Shown: positions 13,268 to 23,177 of the stretch, piece after piece | Layout of the letters: each line of letters begins with the position of its first letter | How positions within the stretch are numbered: the stretch's first letter is position 1 | NCBI RefSeq assembly: GCF_015689175.1 | Contig: NZ_CP065047.1 | Location: 3,720,001 to 3,784,000, forward strand | Length of the DNA: 64,000 nt | Direction of reading: 5' to 3' | DNA from: Mycobacterium kubicae | GTDB taxonomy: Bacteria > Actinomycetota > Actinomycetes > Mycobacteriales > Mycobacteriaceae | Translations under genes and position numbers: made by a program | Notes under the pieces: model-generated | Told to the model about the DNA's origin: nothing | The model's input: the letters and a program-made list of their open reading frames with translations, nothing else | Databases searched by the model: none

Positions 13268-14282
13268 ATGACCACTGCCCACGATATCGACCTACCGACC
13301 GTGTTGGCCGAACGACTCACCACCTGCCACCCCGACGTGCTGCGCGAGTTATTGGCCACATTCATCCATACCCTGATGGGTGCTGAAGCCGATGCTCTGT
13401 GCGGTGCCGGATACCGGGAGCGCAGCGCCGAGCGGTCCAATCAGCGAAACGGCTATCGGCAGCGCCAGTTCGACACCCGGGCAGGCACATTGGATCTGGC
13501 GATCCCCAAGCTGCGTCAGGGCTCGTACTTCCCGGACTGGCTGCTGGAACGCCGCAAACGCGCCGAGAGGGCACTGACCACGGTGGTGGCCACTTGCTAT
13601 CTATTGGGCGTGTCGACGCGACGGATGGACAAACTCGTCGAGACCCTCGGTATTACGTCGCTGTCGAAGTCTCAGGTGTCGGTGATGGCCAAAGAACTCG
13701 ACGCCGCGGTGGAAGCCTTCCGGACCCGACCGCTGGACGCCGGCCCGTACACGTTCATGGCTGCTGACGCCCTGGTCCTTAAAGTGCGCGAGGCTGGCCG
13801 GGTGGTCAACGTGCACGCGCTGATCGCTACCGGGGTCAACGCCGAGGGCTACCGCGAAATCCTGGGTATAGACGTCACCACCGCTGAGGACGGGGCCGGC
13901 TGGTTGACGTTCCTGCGCTCGCTGACCGCCCGCGGTCTGTGCGGGGTCGCACTGGTCACCTCGGATGCTCATGCCGGGCTCGTCAATGCGATCGGCGCCA
14001 CTTTGCCAGGAGCGTCGTGGCAGCGGTGTCGCACCCATTACACGACCAATCTGATGGCCGTCACCCCGAAGAGCTCCTGGCCGTGGGTGCGCACCCTGGT
14101 GCACTCGGTGTTCGATCAGCCTGACGCTGATTCCGTTGCCGCGCAATATGATCGGGTTATTGACGCACTGGCCGACAAGATGCCCAAGGTTGCCGCGCAC
14201 TTGGAGGACGCCCGCGCGGACCTGTTGGCGTTCACCGCCTTCCCCAAACAGATCTGGCGCCAGATCTGGTCGAACAATCCCC
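13268..14282 (+). pseudogene. IS256-family transposase, N-terminal three quarters
   Basis: Mutator-type DDE transposase from ATG 13268 (AAAGGA 10 bases upstream): RNGYRQRQFDTRAGTLDLAI, then VRQ-like YLLGVSTRRMDKLVETLGI, then MAADALVLKVREAG with the first Asp, VTSDAHAGLVNAI with the second, and QIWSNNP. The frame breaks at 14282 and continues after the insert at 17432. Confidence 0.9.
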
Positions 14283-14397
14283 TATCCGTTAACCGGCTCT
14301 CCGGGGACACGGTTCGGGCTGCAGCGTGAGGTTCACGCACAAGCGCTGAGCACGGATGGATGCTGTCTGCATCTCGGTGGGGGAAGGCGGAGCGGCG

Positions 14398-15447
14398 ATG
14401 CGGGTACTCAAGAGCGACAGCGGATATGTCCTGGAGGGCGACTGGGACGGGCAGGACGCGGTGAACGCGTTTCTCAACCATTTGGCGGGACGGGGGTTCA
14501 GCGCGGCCACGGTGCGGGCCTACGCATTCGACGTCGCCAATTTGAGCCGGTTCCTCGTCCAGCAAGCGGTCGGGCTCGCCGCGGTCGATGCGCCGTTGGT
14601 GTTCGACTGGATCGACTGGCAAGGCGTCCGCCGAACGGACCAGCCCACCGGCGGTCACCGCTCGTCGACCCCGCCGGCAGCTTCGACGGTGAACCGCCGG
14701 GTCGCGGCAGTGCGCGCGTTATTCGAGTATCTGGTGATGACCGGTGTCTGCACCGACAATCCGGTGCCGTCGCCGCGGCGGGGACAGGGGCTGCGCCAGT
14801 CGCAGCGGGGGTTGCTCGGTCATCTGGGTCCCGGGCGTGCACGCAGTGGCGGTAGGTTGGTGCGTCAGCCGCAGCGTCTTCCGGAATCGTTGTCCACCAA
14901 CGATGTCGACGCGTTCCTGGCGACACTGGCAACGCACCGGGACCGGGCGATGGTGCTGGTGATGCTACTCGGAGGGCTGCGTTCGGCCGAGGCGCGTGGC
15001 CTGCTGCTCGCCGACGTCGATATGGGCCGGCGCCGGCTTCGGGTGATCGGCAAGGGCGGCAAGGAACGTCATGTCCCGGTCGATGCGGCGTTCTTCACCG
15101 AGCTCGCCGCCTACCTGCGATGGGAGCGGCCGCCGGGGTTGGCGACGCCGCAGTGCTTCGTAGTGCTGCGCGGCCCGACGACCGGTGCACCGGTCAGCGA
15201 GGCCGGGCTGCGCAGCCTGTTCCGTCGGCACCGGGAGACCTCTGGCGCCACAAGAGTCCGCCCGCACCGTTTACGGCATACCTACGGCACCGAATTGTCG
15301 GCGGCCGGAATCGATCTGCTGGCGTTGCGGGCGTTGATGGGGCATGTCTCGCCGGAGACCACGGCCCGCTACGTGCATTTGTCGATCGAGCAGCTCGCCG
15401 CCGAATACGGTGCTGCTCGTGCGACGTTGGCCGGAGCCCGGCAGTGA
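14398..15447 (+). CDS. tyrosine recombinase, small subunit of pair
   Basis: A 349-residue integrase. The ATG at 14398 follows a GGCGGAG Shine-Dalgarno-like stretch; an earlier in-frame ATG at 14356 is possible. Core-binding domain at about 20-120 (FLNHLAGRGFSAATVRAYAF). Catalytic motifs GGLRSAEARG, RLRHTYGTEL and LMGHVSPETTARYVHL. It has TnpA-like size and position, and its stop overlaps the next start (GTGA). It probably acts with its partner to move the element. Confidence 0.88.
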   Translation: MRVLKSDSGYVLEGDWDGQDAVNAFLNHLAGRGFSAATVRAYAFDVANLSRFLVQQAVGLAAVDAPLVFDWIDWQGVRRTDQPTGGHRSSTPPAASTVNRRVAAVRALFEYLVMTGVCTDNPVPSPRRGQGLRQSQRGLLGHLGPGRARSGGRLVRQPQRLPESLSTNDVDAFLATLATHRDRAMVLVMLLGGLRSAEARGLLLADVDMGRRRLRVIGKGGKERHVPVDAAFFTELAAYLRWERPPGLATPQCFVVLRGPTTGAPVSEAGLRSLFRRHRETSGATRVRPHRLRHTYGTELSAAGIDLLALRALMGHVSPETTARYVHLSIEQLAAEYGAARATLAGARQ

Positions 15448-17387
15448 CCACGGTGTTGGTCGGCCAACCCGTAGGCGCCGACGAGGTGGTGGCGGATTAT
15501 CTCGACCACGTCGCCACCCTGGGTTTGAGCGGGCGGGCGGTACGCGACCGGATTCGGATCGCTCGCGACTTCACCGCACGCCACCGCGACCTGCACGCCT
15601 GGATGACGCTGCCGGCAGCCGAGCGGATCGCCGAGATACGGGACACCGGGGCGTGGCCGCTGATCTGTCACACGATCGGCACCGGCCGGTTACGGCTGGA
15701 CGTCGAGCTGGCCGCGGTCAAACAGTTGACCGGGCTGGGCCGCGCAGTGGAGGACCGGGATCCGAGCGGATTCGCCGCGTTGCGGAATGCGGGAATTCGG
15801 TTGGGCTGGAGGAGTTCCTGGGTCGAGACGGTCCTCGGCGAATGTCTGGCGGTAGTGCTGGCACACCACGGCGGAATGGTCGCCGACCTGACCGGCGACG
15901 CGCTCGACGACTTCGACGCCGCGCTGTCACGTACCGTGGTGCCGCCATCGTCGCGGCGGGCATACAGGGGGCGGCTGGCCAGCCTGCGGCAGCTGTTGTT
16001 CGAGACCGCGGTCATCGACACCGCGCCGAAACGCCGGCGGTGGGCCCGTAGCCTCGAGCAGCGCTTCACCGAGGTGGAGATGCCCGACCCGATCCGTCAG
16101 ACGTTGCTGCGCTACATCGGCGTGCGCGCGGCGGTGCTGCGGCCCAAATCGGTCGAGTCGCTGATCAACGACCTGCTGCCCTTCGCCGAATACCTCACCG
16201 CTCACCATCCCGACGTCATCAGCCTGCGTGAACTCGACCGGAGCTGCATCGAGGGCTACCTGAAATGGAATCGCACCCGGGGCTGGCGTGGTCAGCGCGC
16301 CGCCGCGGGCGCCGGGCGCACCGTCTCGGCCGCGGTGGCCCAGTCGGCAGTGCTCAGTCTGCGCAACCTGCTCGACGACATCACCGCCTGGGGCTGGGCG
16401 CAGGCCCCACCACGGCGGTTGGTATTCGCCGCCGACGTCCCCAAACTCGACCAGCCGTTGCCACGCGCGCTAGCACCCGATGTGGACGCGGCAGTGATGA
16501 ACGCCGTTGCCCACCTGCAGGATCCGTTCGCCCGCATCGGCCTGACCGTGCTGCGTGGTGCCGGCCTGCGGGCGGGGGAACTGCTCGACCTCGAACTGGG
16601 CAGCATCATCGACTACGGACCGGCCGGAACCTGGCTGAAGGTGCCACTGGGCAAGCTCGCCACCGAACGCATGGTCCCGCTCTCCGCCGCGACCCTCGCC
16701 GCGCTCGACGAGTGGGTCGCCCTCCGCGGCACGCACCGGCCGCTGCCGCACCCACGCACCGGCGTGCTCACCGACTTTCTGTTCACCCGGCACGGACGCC
16801 GCCTGGGCTACACCCGGCTGCGCAACGGGCTGCTCACCGCCGCTGAATCCGCCGGGTTGCACCGTCCCGACGGCGGCGTCCTGATGGTCACTCCACATCA
16901 GTTGCGCCACACCTGGGCCACCGAACTCGCCAACGCCGGGATGAGTCTGCAGGCCTTGATGTCCTTACTCGGGCACGTCACTCCACAAATGACGATCCGC
17001 TACGCCACCCTGGCCTCGCCCACCCTGCGCGCGGCCTACGACGAAGCGATGGGCAAGATGCGCCGCCAGTTCACCCTCACCCCGGTCGGCAAACCGATCC
17101 TGCCCGACAAGGTCGGCTGGCTGCACAGTGAAATGCTGAAAACCCGCGTTGCACACGGATACTGCGCTCGCCACGAATCCGCGGGCGCGTGCCCTTATGC
17201 CAACATCTGCGAAACCTGCGACAACTACGTCACCGCCCCCGAATTCCGCGACACGCTCACCGACCAACTCGCCGACGTCCAGGCCCTCAGAACCGACGCC
17301 GAGTGCCGCGGCTGGACCGACGAAGCCGCCCGCCACGACCGCGTCGCCCACGCCCTTACCGACCACCTCCAGCGCCTCGATCGATGA
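15444..17387 (+). CDS. tyrosine recombinase, large subunit of pair
   Basis: A 647-residue recombinase from GTG 15444, overlapping the preceding stop. Catalytic motifs GAGLRAGELL, HQLRHTWATELANAG and LLGHVTPQMTIRYATL. The C-terminal tail has C-x(5)-C-type cysteines (CPYANICETCDNY) like the TnpB-type protein at 8686-10944, so the two elements are related. It has no zinc-knuckle N-terminus, which explains its smaller size. Confidence 0.88.
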   Translation: MTTVLVGQPVGADEVVADYLDHVATLGLSGRAVRDRIRIARDFTARHRDLHAWMTLPAAERIAEIRDTGAWPLICHTIGTGRLRLDVELAAVKQLTGLGRAVEDRDPSGFAALRNAGIRLGWRSSWVETVLGECLAVVLAHHGGMVADLTGDALDDFDAALSRTVVPPSSRRAYRGRLASLRQLLFETAVIDTAPKRRRWARSLEQRFTEVEMPDPIRQTLLRYIGVRAAVLRPKSVESLINDLLPFAEYLTAHHPDVISLRELDRSCIEGYLKWNRTRGWRGQRAAAGAGRTVSAAVAQSAVLSLRNLLDDITAWGWAQAPPRRLVFAADVPKLDQPLPRALAPDVDAAVMNAVAHLQDPFARIGLTVLRGAGLRAGELLDLELGSIIDYGPAGTWLKVPLGKLATERMVPLSAATLAALDEWVALRGTHRPLPHPRTGVLTDFLFTRHGRRLGYTRLRNGLLTAAESAGLHRPDGGVLMVTPHQLRHTWATELANAGMSLQALMSLLGHVTPQMTIRYATLASPTLRAAYDEAMGKMRRQFTLTPVGKPILPDKVGWLHSEMLKTRVAHGYCARHESAGACPYANICETCDNYVTAPEFRDTLTDQLADVQALRTDAECRGWTDEAARHDRVAHALTDHLQRLDR

Positions 17388-17431
17388 ACATCCCACCCCG
17401 ACGGGTTGACCCGCCCCCGAGGGCCGGATAA

Positions 17432-17652
17432 AGGAACGACTCAACAAAGAGATCCGCCGCCGCACCGACGTCGTCGGCATCTTTCCCGACCGCAACGCCC
17501 TCATCCGCCTGGTCGGTGCTGTCCTGGCCGAACAACACGACGAATGGGCCGAATCGCGCCGCTACCTCGGCCTAGAGCTCCTCAGCAAATCCCGCGCCGA
17601 CCACACGCCATCAGCAGAACAGGAGGGCAGCCCGGCGGCACTGACCGCCTGA
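17432..17652 (+). pseudogene. IS256-family transposase, C-terminal part
   Basis: Starts [20 protein letters not shown] directly after the recombinase-pair element and contains the C-terminal block [20 protein letters not shown], ending at TGA 17650-17652. Joining it to 14282 restores the family sequence NNPQERLNKE apart from one base. Confidence 0.88.
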
Positions 17653-17717
17653 ACTATTACCTCGAAGAATCACACGACGACGTCGTACACCACGTCCCTG
17701 GACTTGACCTGGTCGAT

Positions 17718-18300
17718 CTTCGCCAAGAAGCGTGGATTGAATCGTCGATCCGGCCCACCTGTCCATGACGATCTTGTGCAGCGTCAGTTCAGCGCCCAAG
17801 CCCCAGACCGGCTGTGGCTGGCCGACATCACCGAGCATCCCACGGATGAAGGCAAGCTCTACCTGTGCGCCATCAAGGACGTGTACTCCAACCGGATTGT
17901 GGGCTACTCGATCGACTCGAGAATGAAGTCTTCATTAGCGGTGGCCGCCCTGGATCACGCCGTCGCATTGCGATCACCCATCGCGACGATCGTTCATTCC
18001 GACAGGGGCAGCCAATTCAGGTCACGAAAGTTCGTCCACGCACTGTCGCACAACGGGTTACACGGGTCGATGGGCCGCGTCGGCGCGTGCGGGCACAACG
18101 CCGCCATGGAGTCGTTTTTCGCCCTTCTGCAACGCAACGTGCTCGACCGGCGACGCTGGCCCACCCGGGCCGAACTACGCCTGGCAATCGTGACCTGGAT
18201 CGAGCGGACCTACCACCGCCGCCGCCGGCAACGCGCACTCGGCAAGCTCACCCCGATAGAGTTCGAACTGCTCCACACACCAGTCGCAACCGCGGCCTGA
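17718..18300 (+). pseudogene. IS3-family OrfB, 3' part with integrase core
   Basis: The rest of the OrfB split by IS256: DRLWLADITEHPTDEGKLYL (first Asp), IVHSDRGSQF (second Asp), MESFFALLQRNVLDRRRW (Glu) and a terminal RRRQRALGKLTPIEFE block. No stop is seen inside it, so the split looks recent. Confidence 0.88.
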
Positions 18301-18340
18301 AATTCACACCCCGCGAGTCAACTAAACTCGGGGCAGTCCC

Positions 18341-18645
18341 CAATGTCATCGAGCAACGACCCACCAACACTGCCGCTGTTGTCGTTGGATGATTCTTCAC
18401 CGTGAACTACCGTGAGCACGGGCGTACCTTCCCGAACCAGCGCGCCAACGCCGGCTCTTGATCAGACCTAATAGGACTTTCAGATCATTCCCGGGAAGGT
18501 GCGCCCGCTTACGTCACCTCGCCGAGGACCATCCACAGGTTCTGATCAAACGCCAGAGCCCAGCAATAGCGCTACACGCCGAGGGTCTACCACGAGTAGT
18601 CAGCAGCCAACGCGACTACTCGACTGAAACAAATTTATCCGAGCC
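18341..18645. other. intergenic, no gene recognised
   Basis: Follows the IS3-like right end. No continuation of the IS6110-like OrfB or its terminal repeat is present, so a deletion or recombination joined this stack to the next region. I recognise no gene or RNA here. Confidence 0.3.
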
Positions 18646-19608
18646 TCACGTGTGGCTGGAGCGATGCGCGGGGCCGTGGGTATCTTCGCAATGCGCAGCG
18701 GTGGCGGGCGTACCGGGCTCGCTGACTTCCGATTGCTCAAAGTCAAGCTGCAGCGTGGTGTGCGAGATTCCGTACTCGTGCGAAAGCAAATGCGCCAGGT
18801 CGACTCGGGTGGCGTGGTAGTCGCGACCCTCAGCGACGATCACGTGCGCCGATAGCGCCGGTTCGCCCGAGGTGATTTCCCAGACGTGCAAGTCGTGAAC
18901 CTCGACGACCGCGTCGTGCGCAGCCATCGCCTGACCGATTGCGGTGGGATCGACACCCTGCGGAGCAGCCTCAAGGAAGATTAGGCTCGCCGCACGCACC
19001 AACCCGAACCCTGCCCTGACCATCAACGCCACCACAACCAGCGTGGCGATCGCATCAGCACGCTCAAACCCGGTGAAAACTATTATTACCCCCGCCACGG
19101 CCGTAGCGATGAACGCGAACAAGTCGTTGAGGATGTGCTGAAAGGCGCCTTCTACATTGAGGCTGGCTCTGTTCGCTCGGCTGATCATCCACGTCGCAGC
19201 CACGTTTACGACTACACCCACTAGCGCTGTGACCAGCACCAGCATGCCGGTGACCTGCGGCGGATCGATCAAGCGGCCGACCGCCTCGTAGCCTAGCCAC
19301 CCCGCAAGCACCAGCAACGTCACACCGTTGGCTTGCGCGGAGAGTATCTCAACGCGCCTCCAACCGTAGGTCATTCGGCCCGCCGCCGGTCGCGCCGCAA
19401 GCCGGATCGCCCACAGCGCCAACGCGATTGAGGCCGCATCGGTGAGCATGTGCGCCGCATCAGAGATCAACGCCAACGACCCCGCAATGACCCCGACCAC
19501 GACCTCGCCCAGCATGAAAGCGGTGATCACGGCCAGCGCTCCGCCTAGCCAGCGCCGGTCAGCATCCGCCGAGGCGTGCCCATGTGTGTGGGAGTGGCCG
19601 GCGCTCAC
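18646..19608 (-). CDS. cation diffusion facilitator (CzcD/ZitB-like Zn/Cd/Co exporter)
   Basis: A 320-residue CDF transporter that exchanges cytoplasmic Zn, Cd or Co for protons. The His-rich N-terminus is MSAGHSHTHGHAS. Six membrane segments are expected; TM2 has SDAAHMLTD (HxxxD metal site) and TM5 has HILND. The cytoplasmic C-terminal domain contains VVEVHDLHVWEI and a His-rich tail. Divergent from the CmtR-like gene 200 bp away, suggesting shared metal control. It is the first cargo gene next to the transposon stack. Confidence 0.92.
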   Translation of the reverse strand: MSAGHSHTHGHASADADRRWLGGALAVITAFMLGEVVVGVIAGSLALISDAAHMLTDAASIALALWAIRLAARPAAGRMTYGWRRVEILSAQANGVTLLVLAGWLGYEAVGRLIDPPQVTGMLVLVTALVGVVVNVAATWMISRANRASLNVEGAFQHILNDLFAFIATAVAGVIIVFTGFERADAIATLVVVALMVRAGFGLVRAASLIFLEAAPQGVDPTAIGQAMAAHDAVVEVHDLHVWEITSGEPALSAHVIVAEGRDYHATRVDLAHLLSHEYGISHTTLQLDFEQSEVSEPGTPATAAHCEDTHGPAHRSSHT

Positions 19609-19783
19609 GTCTGCGCCTCTGCAGCCTTAACCATCCGACAAACATATGCGTACATTGCGATACATGCAATACCTCTCCGGGGGGAGTCACTGCCACGACG
19701 CGAGAGCGAGGCAAATGGAGAGGCGATGTAGTGACAAGCTTCGTCGCTGTGTCAACCGATGAGCGCTTCGAGCAGTCGTTTCA

Positions 19784-19798
19784 TTGTTGTATCAACAA
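19784..19798. promoter_or_regulatory. putative ArsR/CmtR-type operator
   Basis: TTGTTGTATCAACAA is a perfect dyad with 6-base arms, followed by a half-site GTATCAAC at 19805-19812. It lies just upstream of the ArsR start at 19815, where self-repression would be expected. An AT-richer partial dyad at about 19645-19668 precedes the CDF gene. Confidence 0.55.
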
Positions 19799-19814
19799 CT
19801 ACTAGTATCAACGC

Positions 19815-20201
19815 ATGGAGCAGAACCCGATCGATTCCTGCGATCTCGTGTGCCTAAATCTGCCCCACGCAGAGTCCCTCCGTGCGTTGTTGCCACCGTC
19901 GGATCGCATGGAAGGTGCAGCATCCGGTGCTCGGGCATTGGCTGATCCCACACGGTTGACGATTGCGACGGCACTATGGCACGGCACCGAATTATGCGTG
20001 TGCGATATGGCGTGGGTGGTGGGGCAGGCGCAGAACTTGGTGTCTTATCACCTTCGCCAACTGAAGAGCGCAGGGCTTGTGTCGTCACGTCGACAACGAC
20101 AGCTGGTGTTGTACCGGCTTACCGAGCGGGGTCAAGCCCTCACCGAGGTGGTAGTGGCGGCGACGACCGTCACCGGTGACAAGGAGCCGGGTCATGTCTG
20201 A
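19815..20201 (+). CDS. ArsR/SmtB metal sensor, CmtR-like
   Basis: A 128-residue winged-helix repressor. ARALADPTRLTIATALWHG begins the fold. TELCVCDMAWV carries the two cysteines that bind Cd/Pb in CmtR and CadC-type sensors, followed by QNLVSYHLRQLKSAGLV recognition helices. The stop overlaps the start of the P-type ATPase by 8 bases, so the two are co-translated. In M. tuberculosis CmtR similarly neighbours ctpG. Metal specificity is inferred. Confidence 0.88.
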   Translation: MEQNPIDSCDLVCLNLPHAESLRALLPPSDRMEGAASGARALADPTRLTIATALWHGTELCVCDMAWVVGQAQNLVSYHLRQLKSAGLVSSRRQRQLVLYRLTERGQALTEVVVAATTVTGDKEPGHV

Positions 20202-22287
20202 TACCTGTTGCAGTCCCGCGAACGACCCCCATGCCGGTGGACCCGAAGCAGGACCCGAGCGAATCTGGCAAGTGCGGGAACTGCGACTGGCGGTACTAGC
20301 CGCCGTGCTATTGATTGCCGGATGGCTCGTCGGCCGAGCCGGCCACCACACGCCTGGACTTGCCTTGGAACTGGCCGCCGCCAGCGCTGGCGCGGCCACG
20401 TTCATGCCCGGCAGCATCCGCAATCTAGCGCGCGGGCGCGTTGGGGTGGCAACACTGATGACGATCGCCGCAGCCGGTGCGGTGGCACTGGGCCAAGTTA
20501 CTGAGGCGGCGATGCTGGGCGTATTGTTCTCGATCGCCGAGGGCCTCGAACACTTCGCGGTGTCGCGCACCCGGCGGGGCCTGCGTGCGCTTCTCAGCCT
20601 GGTGCCGCCGACAGTGTCGGTAGTGCGCAACGAACACGAAATCTCGGTGGAGCCAAACGATCTGGTGGTCGGCGATGTGATGATCCTGCGCCCAGGAGAG
20701 CGCGCTGCGACCGATGGGATGATCACGTCCGGGCGCACCAGCCTAGACGTGTCGGCGATCACCGGCGAGTCAGTTCCGGTAGAAGCCATACCGGGCGACG
20801 TGGTGCACGCCGGTGCCATCAACGGGGGCGGGGCGATCGAGGTTGCGGTAACGGCCCGGGCAGACGAGAGCTCGCTGGCCCGCATCGTGCATATCGTCGA
20901 AGAGGCACAGGAACGCAAGGGTGCCGGTCAGCGGCTGGCCGACCGCATCGCACGTCCCCTGGTGCCGGCGATCATCGGCCTAGCGGTAACAGTTGCCGGA
21001 ATTGGCGCTCTACTGGGCGATCCGATGTTGTGGCTTGAACGCGCTTTAGTAGTACTTGTTGCCGCCTCGCCGTGCGCTCTTGCCATCGCCGTGCCGCTGA
21101 CGGTTGTCGCCGCAGTGGGGGCCGCCAGCCGCCAAGGTGCACTTGTGAAAGGTGGTGCGGCGCTTGAAGAGTTGGGCCGCATCCAAGTCATCGCCCTCGA
21201 CAAGACCGGAACACTGACCCGCAACGAACCCCAAGTCGTGGAAACGCTGACAGTCACCGGCACGACGACAGCCGAAGCGCTGCAGCTCGCGGCCGCGCTG
21301 GAAGCCCGAAGCGAACACCCGCTGGCCCAGGCCATCCTGGCTGCCGCGGGGGCCCATATCGACTCGGCGGAGGACGTCGTTGCGATCGCCGGCCATGGTT
21401 TGACTGGACGACTTGATAACACCACGCTGCGGCTGGGCAAGCCTGGCTGGATTCCTGCGGGCCCGCTAACCGACGATGTGGCCCGCCTGCAGCAACAGGG
21501 CGCGACGGTCGTGTTGCTCGAACGCGACGGAAACATGCTGGCAGCCATAGCAATCCGCGATGAACTGCGGCCCGAGGCTCGCGAGGCCGTCGACCTGACA
21601 CGCCGGATAGGCATCGAGCTTGCCATGCTCACTGGAGACAACCGACGTACCGCGGATACTCTGGCCGGTCAATTAGGCATCGAGACGGTGCATTCTGAGC
21701 TGGTTCCCGAAGACAAAGCGCGGCTACTAAGCGAGCTTGCACGCGGACGGCCGATCGCCATGGTGGGCGATGGCGTCAACGATGCACCCGCATTGGCCAC
21801 GGCCGACATCGGAATCGCCATGGGAGCCATGGGAACCGATGTGGCCATCGAAACTGCGGACGTTGCATTGATGGGCCATGATCTTCGCCACCTGCCCCAG
21901 GTGTTGGCGCACTCGAGGCGGGCCCGGCGGATCATGGTGCAAAACATCGGCCTGTCGTTAGCCATTATCGCCGCGCTCATCCCCATGGCCGCCCTCGGTG
22001 TGTTGAGCCTAGCTGCCGTGGTGTTCATCCATGAATCCGCTGAAGTACTAGTCATCCTCAACGCAATCCGCGCCGCACGGACCCGGCCCCTGCCCGGACT
22101 CACACAACTGCCACCGGTAACCTCCGCGACCCACCACGTCACCATCGGTCAACCCCCCGCACCGGCGGCGTCCTGCTGCGGCGGTTCCGTCGCTGCCCGA
22201 CCACAGGCGCTGAAGTTGGTGCCCACAGAACCTGCACCCCCGTGCGGTGACGACTGCCCGTGTTGCCAACCCGACACCGAACCGTGA
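20194..22287 (+). CDS. P1B-type heavy-metal ATPase, CtpG-like (Cd/Zn/Pb export)
   Basis: A 697-residue ATPase; start chosen for AAGGAG 8 bases upstream. TGES (190-193) actuator, SPC (292-294) in place of CPC in the membrane metal site, DKTGT (336-340) phosphorylation site, TGDN, and GDGVNDAP near 525. FIHESAEVLVI near the end is the P1B HE-type motif. No N-terminal HMA domain, only CC. The C-terminal tail is Cys-rich (CCGG, then CGDDCPCC), a likely extra metal site. It exports divalent soft metals under control of the preceding sensor. Confidence 0.9.
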   Translation: MSDTCCSPANDPHAGGPEAGPERIWQVRELRLAVLAAVLLIAGWLVGRAGHHTPGLALELAAASAGAATFMPGSIRNLARGRVGVATLMTIAAAGAVALGQVTEAAMLGVLFSIAEGLEHFAVSRTRRGLRALLSLVPPTVSVVRNEHEISVEPNDLVVGDVMILRPGERAATDGMITSGRTSLDVSAITGESVPVEAIPGDVVHAGAINGGGAIEVAVTARADESSLARIVHIVEEAQERKGAGQRLADRIARPLVPAIIGLAVTVAGIGALLGDPMLWLERALVVLVAASPCALAIAVPLTVVAAVGAASRQGALVKGGAALEELGRIQVIALDKTGTLTRNEPQVVETLTVTGTTTAEALQLAAALEARSEHPLAQAILAAAGAHIDSAEDVVAIAGHGLTGRLDNTTLRLGKPGWIPAGPLTDDVARLQQQGATVVLLERDGNMLAAIAIRDELRPEAREAVDLTRRIGIELAMLTGDNRRTADTLAGQLGIETVHSELVPEDKARLLSELARGRPIAMVGDGVNDAPALATADIGIAMGAMGTDVAIETADVALMGHDLRHLPQVLAHSRRARRIMVQNIGLSLAIIAALIPMAALGVLSLAAVVFIHESAEVLVILNAIRAARTRPLPGLTQLPPVTSATHHVTIGQPPAPAASCCGGSVAARPQALKLVPTEPAPPCGDDCPCCQPDTEP

Positions 22288-22674
22288 TGGCCGAACCCCT
22301 CTCCCGCGCAAGGCCATACACTTCGCCACTTCCTCGACCAGGAGCCTGAACGCTGTGCACTGCGCTGCGCAGAGGTCAAGTAATCCGAGCAGCGCGGCGA
22401 CACCCACGTCACTGGGCTCGAGCTATCACTGGCGTGAGCTGCAGGCTTCCACTTCGCTGGGCCGTCGACCAGCTTGGCGCTCCAGCACGGATTTGCGACA
22501 GCCGCTCAACGAGCCGAACCCTATCTTCCGAGAATCTTGGGAGCCGAGTGGCTTCGACTGCCATGCCAGCTCGAAAGTCCTCGCGATAGGGGGCATCTGA
22601 CTGCCTTGCGTGAGTCGTGTAACTGGTATAGCTCATTGCGCCAAGTCGAGCAACCGCATCAGTGTCACACCGGT
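22288..22674. other. intergenic, no gene recognised
   Basis: Open frames on both strands here show no family features and overlap each other. Part of it may be the downstream end of the ATPase operon. No hairpin terminator was clear. Confidence 0.3.
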
Positions 22675-23019
22675 CTACGACCCCGCAGCATCTGGGGTGC
22701 GGTACTGAGGGCAGTAGGAAGCAACCGAAACGCCAAGGACATAGCCGGCCTCGTGTACCGACAGATCGGTATCTCTTGCGAGCGATAAAGCTAGGTTGGT
22801 GGGCGTCTGGCCTGCGTCTAGTTCGGCGCACATCCTATGCCCCGTCGCGACCGCGGCCTCGCGGTTCGCGAAGACTACCCCGTGTTTCTTGAGAGCCGCG
22901 AGGAACGCATCATCAGATTGATCCGCCGATGCCGGTGTTGCCAAGCGCAGCGCAGTGGCGGAGAGCACGAGCGCGCTGATTGCGAGCAACTTCGCACGAT
23001 CTGCAGTCGTTTTGGCCAT
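22675..23019 (-). CDS. secreted DUF732 protein
   Basis: A 114-residue mycobacterial secreted protein. The start at MAKTTADR gives a classic signal peptide (basic start, ALVLSATALRLATPASA, cleavage after ASA). The DUF732 domain follows: DDAFLAALKKHGVVF, CAELDAGQ, YVLGVSVASYCPQY, with two cysteines probably disulphide-bonded. The function of DUF732 is unknown. It precedes a DUF305 gene on the same strand. Confidence 0.88.
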   Translation of the reverse strand: MAKTTADRAKLLAISALVLSATALRLATPASADQSDDAFLAALKKHGVVFANREAAVATGHRMCAELDAGQTPTNLALSLARDTDLSVHEAGYVLGVSVASYCPQYRTPDAAGS

Positions 23020-23177
23020 GTCAATCACTTTTCTTGTACGCCCCCGCGAGCAGCAGGGAGCCGTGCTCGGCATTTCGCCGGCCGGGATCTCGCGCTCGCA
23101 AATTTGCCGTCTTACTCTCGCGATCAGCCCTGCAACTGGTTGTACACATTCAGCATTTGCACCCTGCGCCCCACTCG

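Larger units (their letters stand above)
14283..17430 (+). mobile_element. tyrosine-recombinase-pair element inserted in IS256 transposase
   Basis: The boundaries come from the broken transposase frame. The ends are TATCCGTTAACCGG and the complement of TATCCGGCCCTCGG, a short inverted repeat. It holds only two recombinase genes overlapping by 4 bases. It resembles the Tn554-like unit at 8.2-12.2 kb but has no TnpC-like gene and a different target. Confidence 0.75.
13134..17709 (+). mobile_element. IS256-family element, interrupted by a recombinase-pair element
   Basis: The inverted ends share TCCAG...GTGGTGTACGA: GGTTGCGTCCAG at 13134 and the complement of GGTCAAGTCCAG ending at 17709. An 8-bp target duplication TGGTCGAT flanks it, the length usual for IS256. 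The transposase is cut at 14282 by a second mobile unit. Confidence 0.9.

Noticed and set aside
15120..15443. Upstream extension of the large recombinase to 755 residues
   Set aside because: The extension overlaps the preceding recombinase in another frame; the GTGA overlap at 15444 is the expected start.
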